This document shows, in pieces, positions 56,414 to 64,000 of a stretch of 64,000 nt of DNA. This DNA comes from Strongylocentrotus purpuratus (lineage: Eukaryota > Echinodermata > Echinoidea > Camarodonta > Strongylocentrotidae). The stretch is from the NCBI RefSeq assembly GCF_000002235.5, contig NW_022145606.1, positions 21,478,539 through 21,542,538 on the forward strand, given 5' to 3'. Each line of letters starts with the position of its first letter. Positions within the stretch are counted from its first letter, which is position 1. The translations under genes were made by a program, and so were the position numbers. Under the pieces are notes generated by a model. The model was given only the letters and a program-made list of their open reading frames with translations. It was not told the DNA's origin and did no database searches.

Positions 56414-56728
56414 CCAGTTCACGGTTGCAGTCTGAGCATGAGCAGATAAAGGTCATATATTGCAGAACAAATTTTGAAATTAACGGAGACGAAATACTGG
56501 ATTCGTGCTCATGAAAGTTATGTAACATTATTCATTCATGCACATTCAGTGCACTCCATGATACACAGGTGGAAGTATTCTTTGAAAAGGGGAAACAAAG
56601 GCTATTTCTATAGCACCTCCATCGCTGTAGGAGTGATTATTTCAAAATGTACAAAGTGGGACCTCTTCATGGTTTTAAGATCTGTGGATATTCGGGGTCA
56701 TTGCAGTAATGTGCTAACCGTGAACTGG
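56414..56728. mobile_element. 315-bp TIR element inserted in LINE A endonuclease
   Basis: Perfect 13-bp ends: CCAGTTCACGGTT on the left and AACCGTGAACTGG on the right. Endonuclease homology stops at NRLTEIS before it and resumes at LCLMQLINRPTRVT after it. A relic relative lies at 15770-16000. The target duplication is not clear. Confidence 0.75.
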
Positions 56729-57398
56729 TCTATTGGTGAATCCCTGTGTTTAATGCAGCTCATTAACAGGCCAACTCGTGTGACTCCTTTCAGTAAAAGC
56801 CTGATTGATCTGATTTTTGTATCCAAGGCACTAGGAGAATTACACTCAGGTGTACAGCCTATTGGGTTTAGCGACCATTCCTTAGTATATGTTGTTATAA
56901 AACTGAAAACACCCATTTCGTTGCCTCAAATTTCACGCTTTCGGTCTTTAAAACTTTTCAATGAAAATGCATTTCTCAATGATATTGAAGATATTGATTG
57001 GAGTGAAATGTTTAAAAATGTTACTGATACTGATGTTATGTGGGACAAGTTTAGAGATGTCTTTCTGAAACTCTCTGACAAACATGCACCCTATGTATCA
57101 GTGCGTAAAAAAGTTAAAGGGTCTCCATGGATAACCTCGGTTTATAAAGAATTAGCAAGAGATAGAGACTATTGCAAAAGTCAATTTTATAAAATTAAAT
57201 GCAATAACATCAGAAATGAAAATAAAACTACCGCTCTATGGAAGAAATATACTTCATTGAGAAACAAAGCTAATATACTTAATAAAAAGTTGAAAAGGGC
57301 TTATTATCGAAGTAAAATAGAGAGTAGCAAAGATATGAAAGAATCCTGGAATATTGTAAAAGAGTTGTTGCCTGATAACAAGGCTAATCAATGTTCAC
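56729..57398 (+). CDS. LINE A endonuclease (second part) and linker
   Basis: INRPTRVTPFSKSLIDLIFV, then GFSDHSLVYVVIK holding the catalytic SDH of LINE endonucleases, then a Lys/Arg-rich linker (RAYYRSKIESSKD). Interrupted by LINE B after CSHI. Confidence 0.8.
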
Positions 57399-57408
57399 AC
57401 ATAGTAAT

Positions 57409-58762
57409 ATACAGATGGATCAAGATCGCCAGATAAAGACTCTGCTGCTGCTGCATTTCATGTACCTTATTATGATGTTTCTCAATCTAAGAGACTGGCT
57501 AATTACACATCGTCTTATAGAGCAGAGATGGCCGCAATTGTACTTGCCCTGACATGGCTATTACAACTCCCAGGACTCTACATTCTTTGAGTTCACTCCA
57601 GGCCATAGAATCTCGTAAAGACGAATCTTTCATTCTTGAAATTTTAACCCTGTGTAGTCAACTAAAATACAAGGGCACCGAGGTCTATTTCGAATGGATT
57701 CCCAGTCATTGTGGTCTACAACACAATGAGATAACAGATAAGTTTGCTAAAGCAGGACTAAATAAAAATATAGAAATCAACAACGCTCTTACCAGAGCAG
57801 AATCAAATTATGTTATAAAGAAATACTACATAGATATATGGCAAAAAAGATGGAATGAAACATCATCCCCCCTACGGGAAACGCAAACTCTAGTATCAAA
57901 AACATTTGTGTGTTACCTGAACAACAGATATCATGAAACTATTCTTCATCGCCTAAGAATGGGAAACTTAGGTTTAAATAATAATCTTTTTGAGTTGAAT
58001 CAACATGAGACAGGTCATTGTCCAAACTGTGAGCACCAAAAAGAAACAGTTAAACATTTTTTATGTAAGTGCCCACTCTTTCTTATAGAGAGAGCCATGC
58101 TTATAACAGAATCTGGAATAGAAAACGAAGAATTAATCCCAATACTCCTGAAATCAACAGATATTAATCACCAACAGGCTCTGGTTAACTTCGTAGTTAG
58201 ATCTAAAAGGGTACACCTGTACCCCTACTAACCACCTTGCACCGCACATAATTATTTGAGCCCAATATGTTTCGCTTTTTATAGTGAGTATACATGTACA
58301 TGAAGAAGAAGAGTGAAAAAGAAGGAAAAAAAAGAAGAAGAAAAAAAGAAATTAGAAGAGAGAACTGTCTATATTAACGTTTAAAATCTTCATGTATCAT
58401 GATCTGTTTTTTTTTATTTTTTGGTTTTCGGTCAAAATTTTGAAGAAACACGATGGAGACGACTAGACATATTGGTGAACGTCGGAGGGCCTAGGCTCAG
58501 CATTAGGCTGAGTTGAGAAGCTTGTCACTACGTACCGTGTCCGAGTTGGTCCTTGGGCGTCCTATATAGCCGATAAGCCTTTTGCTCGCCAGCCACTGAA
58601 TTCTTCAACATTAAATAAAAGTTTAGCTTTTAAAAATCCAATTTATCCAAATCTATATATAAAAAAAAAGTAAATCTAATTTTAAAGAAATAAAAATCCT
58701 GAGAGAAGAGGCGTAAATATTCACTTCTGAATGAAAAACGCCTATAAATTAAAACAACAACA
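57409..58762 (+). mobile_element. LINE B: 5'-truncated LINE with RNase H, inserted in LINE A
   Basis: Flanked by the 10-bp duplication ACATAGTAAT (57399-57408 and 58763-58772), with an AAAACAACAACA tail. It begins inside an RNase H domain (YTDGS at 57409, YRAEMAAIVLAL) and continues in a shifted frame (SSLQAIES, FEWIPSHCGLQHNEITDKFA). It ends with a zinc-knuckle-like CPNCEHQKETVKHFLCKC and a 530-bp 3' UTR. RNase H marks the I/Jockey-superfamily side of non-LTR elements; the exact clade is not resolved. Confidence 0.85.
57554..58231 (+). CDS. LINE B RNase H (C-terminal half) and Cys-His tail
   Basis: EWIPSHCGLQHNEITDKFAK carries the His and last Asp of RNase H. The C-terminal C-x2-C-x8-H-x3-C motif is common at the end of LINE ORF2. 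The first half of the domain lies in another frame just upstream, so the gene is broken. Confidence 0.8.
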   Translation: MAITTPRTLHSLSSLQAIESRKDESFILEILTLCSQLKYKGTEVYFEWIPSHCGLQHNEITDKFAKAGLNKNIEINNALTRAESNYVIKKYYIDIWQKRWNETSSPLRETQTLVSKTFVCYLNNRYHETILHRLRMGNLGLNNNLFELNQHETGHCPNCEHQKETVKHFLCKCPLFLIERAMLITESGIENEELIPILLKSTDINHQQALVNFVVRSKRVHLYPY

Positions 58763-58772
58763 ACATAGTAAT

Positions 58773-60457
58773 TGAAGGCGAAATTGTATCCGATCCCTTA
58801 AAAATTGCAACAGAGTTTAATACAATGTTCAGCAATATCTTTCAATCGATTCATGGAGAAGAAGGCTCTCATGAAATAAAAGATAACTGTGTAAATGCTA
58901 TTAAAAGACTCAGTAAAGTACAATCACGTTTCGTTTTCAAAAAGATAACCACCGAATTTGTTTTAAAAGAATTAAATAATCTTGATTGTTCGAAATCTGT
59001 GGGTCTTGACGACCTCCCCCCTAGATTGTTGAAACTTAGTGCTCAATTGGTTTCCATTCCTATTGTTCGTATTTTCAATCAATCAATACAATCTGGGCGT
59101 ATCCCAAATGACTTTAAGATGGCTAACATAGTCCCTATTCCCAAAACAAAGACTATAGTCACGAACTGAGCAACTTTCGTCCTATCTCCCTATTGTCCAC
59201 TGTTTCCAAAGTGTTGGAAAGAGCAGTCCACTCTCAATTGATGGAATATCTTCATAATGAAGAATTGATGTCCGATCGGCAGTCCGGTTTTAGGAGTAAA
59301 CATTCCACCTCAACATGCTTAACGGAGATTTGTGAATGGTTATACGATAACCTTGACAAAGGCGATTTACCGGTGCTGTTTTGAGAAGGGCGTTTGATAT
59401 CATCCCCCATGATCTTCTTATAACAAAAATTAGTTATTTCGGCATCAGTGGAACAGAATTATCATGGTTTGAGTCTTACCTAGTGGGAAGATACCAATGT
59501 GTGTCATACAAGGGCATTAGAAGTGATTTCCTTCCAGTTCATTCTGGGGTACCGCAGGGTTTAATTTTGGGCCCGCTACTATTTTGTATGTACATTAATG
59601 ACATATGTGATTTAGCCTTGCATTCAACTACTAATATTTCTTTGTACGCAGATGACACTGCCATTTTCTCATCTGGTTATGGAGAACAAGCTGTTCAAAC
59701 CCAGTTACAAAATGACATACTAGTTTTATGTGAATGGATGAATGAAAATGGGCTAGTTGTTAACACAGACAAAACGAAAGTTATGTTATTTTCAAGTCGA
59801 AGGAAGAAGAATCCAGTCAAATTACAAATAAAAATGGATGGTAAACTTATAGAAAATGTAACAAAATTTAAATATCTGGGTGTTATTGTAAATCAGAACT
59901 TAGATTGGTCTCCCCATGTCAATGATGTTGTCAAGAGGATTATGAACTCGCTTATATGTATGCGAAGGATTAAGCACTGTTTGACAAAACGTTTATTTAC
60001 TAATTTATACTATTTTTAAATTCTTCCTCACATTGATTATTGTTTAACTGTTTGGGGATCACTGAAAATGAAAGATTTAAAGCGACTACAGAAATGTCAA
60101 AACAAATATTGTCGTTTAGTATTAGATGCAGATTATTATACGCCTGTACAATTTATGTTAAATTCTTTAAGGTTGCAATCCGTCAAACACATATTGGAAT
60201 ATAACTATCAAGTACTTATGTATAAAATCCTGAATAATCTTGCTCCTGTTTATCTAAAACAAGCTCTACCTCAAAGTGCTGACCCGTATCCCACGAGATT
60301 AATTTCAATGCATCAATTGTACCTTGCCAAACCCGGAACCGATTTCAAAAAACAGACCTTCACGTACACAGCAGCAAAGTTATTCAACTCACTACCCATA
60401 CTGACCAAATGTTCCGCCTCACTACCCATTTTTAAACGAAAAGTCCGTGAAATTCAA
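58773..60457 (+). CDS. LINE A reverse transcriptase (broken)
   Basis: Continues LINE A past the insertion with EGEIVSDPLKIATEFNTMFS, then the RT fingers and palm: SVGLDDLPPRLL, LSTVSKVLERAVHSQL, FRSKHSTSTCLTEI, FDIIPHDLL, SGVPQGLILGP, YADDTAIF. The C-terminal part (LKRLQKCQNKYCRLVLDADY) follows a stop near 60017. Frame changes near 59165 and 59384. Inactive. Confidence 0.8.
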
Positions 60458-60762
60458 TAAGCCAGTTTCGTAATGTAACCAAATTTAATGCATACGTCTT
60501 TGTGAAGTGCCTCAATACAAATTATTTCATTCACCTGATAAGAATAATAGTATTTCAATAGTCGGAATGCAACTGCATATATTAAGTGTTGCTAGGTAGG
60601 TCAAGCCATAATGTTTGTCCAACCTGGCAACAACTTAATATATGCAGTTGCATTCTGACTATTGAAATACTATTATTCTTATCAGGTGAATGAAATAATT
60701 TGTATTGAGGCACTTCACAAAGACGTATGCATTAAATTTGGTTACATTACGAAACTGGCTTA
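60458..60762. mobile_element. 305-bp palindromic TIR element at the LINE A stop codon
   Basis: Arms of about 134 bp, 60458-60591 and 60629-60762, are near-perfect reverse complements with a 37-bp spacer. TTCAA is duplicated on both sides (60453-60457 and 60763-60767). Left end TAAGCCAGTTTCGTAATG. The first three bases supply the LINE A stop. Diverged relatives lie at 34625-34790 and 47585-47760. Confidence 0.85.
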
Positions 60763-60815
60763 TTCAAGTGAGTTAATTTTGTGATCGCTCACATGAAGTA
60801 TTGCTACCACCCTCT

Positions 60816-60858
60816 CCCTCTCTCTCTCTCTCTCTTTCGTTTACTCTCTCTCTCTCCT
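60816..60858 (+). repeat. (CT)n tract in LINE A 3' UTR
   Basis: CTCTCT runs with a TTTCGTTTA interruption. Confidence 0.85.
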
Positions 60859-61587
60859 CTTCCATTTTCATCTAATCTCCTATTTGTATAAAATGTTTTA
60901 TACTTTGTTTATATTATGTTGTTTTTAATTATTGTATATTTTGTATATTTGTATGTGTATTGTAATATATTTGAAATGTAATTTGTTTGTGTACAGCAGG
61001 GCTCCCTTGTAAAGCAGGCCTTGCGGCTTGAATGGGACTACCCTGCTTTTTATACAGAAAACATGAATAAATAAATAAAGTAAAGGTTCTGTATGCATTA
61101 TTTGCAAGATTTATGAAAGGCCAAAATTGAAATAAATAATGTTTCATGTAAATTTCGTGGGGCACTTATGGAACTCTAAAGTGTTACACAATTTTGTTTT
61201 TAGAGTTTACGCCAATTAGGGGTCCATTTTAAAGTTTATACGCCGTTTAGGGGTCCATTTTAGTTTCTTACGCCATTTGGGAGTGAGATTTACAGAACCG
61301 TACTCCAATAAGGGGTGAAATTTTCTACACCGATTACGCCATTTAGGGTCCATTTTTGAGGTGCTCTGACGAGCACGCATACCACTTTGGTATGCGAGTG
61401 ACCCCCGGGAATTTCATGCGTAATATTCGACTTAAAACATAGCGTTAATCAGACAGAATCATTCAAACAGAAAACGCTAGTCAAGCTGTCAGTCGGGACT
61501 GTTCTGAAGGCACCATCATCATTCAATCTCGTTTCTAGAGTATAAAGGTCGGCTAATAAATCAAGATCGTTGTGGCGTGGGCCTAAC

Positions 61588-62020
61588 AATGGAAGTTACA
61601 AACTGATTCAGCCGAGGACGCAGGCTCGAAACTGAGTCACGCATTTCGGATGGCGACGTTAAAGGTCGGTCCACAGACGTAAACAATCATAATTTTGTAT
61701 CTGATATGATTGATACACGTCTGTAAAAAAACAATTACATACACACACAAAAAGAAGATAACGAACCTTGATCAATTTTGGGTTTAGATGCAATGAGGCA
61801 TGATTTAAATTAATTTTGACAAAGGCTAGGGTGATGCAATCTTCGTGCATGACGAACACATTTAGAGTTGTGTGTAATTGGGTTTTTACAGACGTGTATC
61901 AATCAGATATGATTATTTACGTCTGGGGACCGACCTTTAACTTCACCATCCGAAAGACGTGACTCAGTTTCGAACCTGCGCTCTCGGCTGAATTAGTTTG
62001 TAACTTCCACTGTTAGCTGG
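61588..62020. repeat. Inverted pair of the 13390-family repeat
   Basis: Arm 61588-61735 (GGAAGTTACAAACTGATTCA, GTTAAAGGTCGGTCC, GATACACGTCTGTAAAA) is mirrored by 61885-62020 (TTTTACAGACGTGTATCA, CGACCTTTAAC, TTAGTTTGTAACTTCCA). About 150 bp separate the arms. Confidence 0.75.
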
Positions 62021-62065
62021 ATTACAGGCGCTGGATTACATGTGGATAACATTTAGAGTTATCCA

Positions 62066-62233
62066 GGGCCCTGGTATAGAGTTGCGATCGATCCAAAAGA
62101 TCAATAGCAAGTCCTCCAACCAATCACAAGTTTGCAGTATCCTGTCTCGTTTGTACAATTATCATAGTTGCGATAGATATCAATCGCAAATAAGTTGCGA
62201 TTAATAATTATCAACTCTTCATAACAAAGGGCC
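62066..62233. mobile_element. 170-bp MITE with GGGCCCT ends
   Basis: Left GGGCCCTGGTATAGAGTTGC, right complement GGGCCCTTTGTTATGAAGAG. Interior TAGTTGCGATAGATATCAAT. Its right two-thirds recur at 63754-63850. Confidence 0.65.
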
Positions 62234-62400
62234 CAGCTGTCTTTTAAACTGTTTTTTTTGTGTGTGTCTGTGTTTGTCTGCCTCTTTCTCTCTCTCTCTC
62301 TCTCTTTCTATTTCTCTCATTCTTTCTCTTTCTCTTTTTTCCGTCGATTCATTAATTAATTTCAATGTTTAATTTTTTAAAGTTGAAAATACCTTCTTCT
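62141..62400 (+). repeat. Duplicated block, left copy
   Basis: About 255 bp repeated directly at 63754-64000: half of the MITE, AGCTGTCTTTTAAACTG, the CT tract, CCGTCGATTCATTAATTAAT and GTTGAAAATACCTTC. Confidence 0.9.
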
Positions 62401-62709
62401 ACAGAACAAGTAATTTTGTCGGAGTAAGTAATACAAACCTATTTACTATTTACTTTTTATTTATTCGGAGCGGGGATCATTCTTCAAAATAATGTCCTAA
62501 AATATCGGACAAGCAAACAAGAGAAAAAGTTTCATTATTGTTTAAAGTCCAAACATATTTCAAAACAAAAACAAAAAGGAAGGTTCAAACTTTTGGGGAG
62601 ATCTTAAATTGAAGAAAAGAAAATCTGTGAAAAGTGGGCTTTTAAGCTCAAATATAATTAGGTTGACTACTCCGGTGTCATGTATTTTTCATATACATGT
62701 ACCACGTTT

Positions 62710-62710
62710 A

Positions 62711-62742
<32 letters not shown>

Positions 62743-62810
62743 GTTTTCTCTCTCTTCCACCTTTTCTCTCTTTCTCCCTTTTACTCCTCTATTCTTGAAC
62801 CTATCTCTCT
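62710..62810 (+). repeat. (CT)n pyrimidine tract
   Basis: CTCTCT with TTT interruptions. The spurious frame across it is rejected. Confidence 0.9.
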
Positions 62811-62869
62811 CTACATGTTTTGAGTAATTATCCTCATACCATTTGTAAAAAAAAAATAGTAGTAATAAT

Positions 62870-63035
62870 TTCAACAACAACAATAATAATAATGATGATA
62901 ATGATAATAATGATAATGCTTCTCATTATTATTATAATAACAATAATAACATAAAGGATAATTATATGATAATAATGAAAATGATAACCATGAAACTAAT
63001 AATAATTGTGTAGTAATAATAAAAGTAATGATAAA
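62870..63035 (+). repeat. (AAT/ATG)n low-complexity tract
   Basis: AATAATAATAATGATGATAA and similar units. Confidence 0.85.
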
Positions 63036-63289
63036 ATAATAATTTGGTTCTAATCTGCCGGTTTAAGGCCATTATATTTTCATCTCTTAAAAAACAAAAA
63101 AGCTCAGATAGGCCTATATAATTTGAACATGACATTTTTAAAATCTAATTTTACTCCATATAATACTTTTAATAGCATCTTATTTTCAAAAACAATATGA
63201 GAATTGAGAGGTTCTAAGTTCAGACGAAATAATGATGAACCATTAGAGTATGCTGATAAAAGAAAAAACTGTCTCACACGAAAACAACA

Positions 63290-63372
63290 TTCAAAATAGG
63301 TATGTCGTCATAATGTTGAAATAACCCGAAATTAAAAATAGGTATGTCGTCATAATGTTGAAATAAACCGAA
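63290..63372 (+). repeat. Two-copy tandem repeat, unit about 43 bp
   Basis: AAAATAGGTATGTCGTCATA..ATGTTGAAATAA(c/a)CCGAA occurs twice head to tail, nearly identical. Confidence 0.9.
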
Positions 63373-63753
63373 TGTGGAATAGTCATGCGCTCGAAGCACG
63401 ATATCTTATTCCTCCAATCAGCTCCAATGAGCCTATTCAAGCGCAAAGTATCATTATGAGCTATTTCATTTTCATGCCATGCACATCAAAACTAATTTCA
63501 AACTACGATCGACCAATTTTGAAATGTATCCAGGAAAGATATATAGTAAATCTTCAAAGCCGTAAAACCTAAATCCAATAGACTTTTAACTTTAAATCTT
63601 TCAGGGAAATAAGATTTAAAGTCTAAGGATAAACTTACTTTTATATTCAACGACTTTTGTCACTAAATACATTCCGCCTTTGATTTAAAATATAGATCCT
63701 TGTAACCTAAAAACAAATCCAAGAAATTAATAGAGTAGATAATGATATAATCT

Positions 63754-64000
63754 CCTATCTCGTTTATACAATTATTATAGTTGCGATAGATACCAATCGC
63801 AAATAAGTTGCGATTAATAATTATCAACTCTTCATTAGAAAGGGCTCAGCTGTCTTTTAAACTGTTTTTTGTGTGTCTGTGTTTGTCTGCCTCTTTCTTT
63901 CTCTCTCTCTTTCTATTTCTCTCATTCTTTCTCTTTCTCTTTTTCCGTCGATTCATTAATTAATTTCAATGTTTAATTTTTTTAAGTTGAAAATACCTTC
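63754..64000 (+). repeat. Duplicated block, right copy (runs off the window)
   Basis: Near-copy of 62141-62400. The homology is still intact at the last base of the window, so the block is longer than seen here. Confidence 0.9.

Larger units (their letters stand above)
55300..61079 (+). mobile_element. LINE A: CR1/Jockey-like non-LTR retrotransposon with two PHD fingers
   Basis: Order of parts: two tandem PHD-like zinc fingers (CLVCNTSVRSNQNAALCMGC.. and VLCTNCSKWVHIKC..WQCTRC) at 55345-55820; an apurinic-type endonuclease from 55938 (LKIAHLNVRSLRNK, LSETWLDE, ILLGDLNCN) to GFSDHSLVYV near 56868; then reverse transcriptase from 58980 (SVGLDDLPPRLLKLSA, GFRSKHSTSTCL, RAFDIIPHDLL, SGVPQGLILGPLLF, YADD at about 59647-59658, TDKTKVMLFSS) to 60457. 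The 3' UTR ends in GAATAAATAAATAAAG at 61079. The element is dead: the frame shifts near 55667, 59165 and 59384, there is a stop near 60017, and three other elements have inserted. Without the inserts it is about 3.8 kb, near full length. The exact 5' end is uncertain. Confidence 0.85.
54775..61414. mobile_element. DNA-transposon shell with 10-bp target repeats, hosting LINE A
   Basis: CATGCGTAAT occurs directly at 54765-54774 and 61415-61424, just outside inverted ends. The left end has CCCGGG, a G run, TCACTCGCAACCCAAAGTG and CGTGCTCGTCA; the complement of the right end has CCCGGGGGTCACTCGCATAC, CAAAGTG and CGTGCTCGTCA. A 9-10-bp duplication fits Mutator-like elements; that superfamily call is inference. 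Subterminal iterations of ACGCC(a/g)TTTAGGGGTCCATTTT, about 30 bp each, lie at 61205-61360. The interior is filled by LINE A; no transposase remains. Confidence 0.7.

Noticed and set aside
57554-58231. Independent host gene with RNase H domain
   Set aside because: Bounded by a target duplication inside LINE A and frame-broken; it is the 3' part of a second LINE.

Overview
The window is animal genomic DNA: three intron-rich protein genes with GT-AG introns, set in AT-rich sequence with many microsatellites and small transposons. The encoded proteins are closest in recalled layout to vertebrate orthologues. Together with abundant (CT)n/(GA)n tracts, tRNA-headed SINEs with (ATT)n tails, foldback MITEs and a PHD-finger LINE, this suggests a marine invertebrate deuterostome, most likely an echinoderm. 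The species assignment is inference. All family calls come from remembered protein families; no database was searched.

Layout. (1) About 1.2-3.0 kb, plus strand: the last two coding exons of SNRNP35, the U11/U12-35K protein of the minor spliceosome. Its 5' part lies off the left edge, and its C-terminus is a very long Arg-Asp/Glu tail. (2) 4.9-32.5 kb, minus strand: a complete 17-exon rfx6 gene (942 codons), with winged-helix DNA-binding domain, dimerisation region and the conserved C-terminal end. All exon junctions keep frame. One intron starts with GC and one exon is only 28 nt. (3) 32.5-41.7 kb: intergenic, repeats and low-complexity DNA only. (4) 41.7-50.8 kb, minus strand: eleven coding exons of a LIV-1-type ZIP zinc transporter of the SLC39A4/SLC39A12 kind. 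The signal-peptide exon was not found. (5) 50.8-64 kb: a mobile-element graveyard, with a 1.6-kb long-TIR element, then a nested stack at 54.77-61.42 kb. In the stack a DNA-transposon shell contains a CR1/Jockey-like LINE. The LINE is itself interrupted by a short TIR element, by a second 5'-truncated LINE with an RNase H domain, and by a near-perfect palindromic element at its stop codon.

The three host genes have no obvious shared pathway: minor-spliceosome assembly, gut/endocrine transcription and zinc import. SNRNP35 and rfx6 converge tail to tail; rfx6 and the ZIP gene lie head to tail on the minus strand. Small transposons make up much of the introns. Families flanked by TTAA recur at least eight times, sometimes within 20-40 nt of coding exons.

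I see no operon, CRISPR array, toxin system or clearly new multi-gene system. The most interesting items are local: the nested stack, a decoy duplicate of an rfx6 exon edge, a tandem triplication of the transporter's last codons, the repeated Cys modules of the transporter ectodomain, and the self-complementary CT-intron/GA-exon arrangement in SNRNP35.
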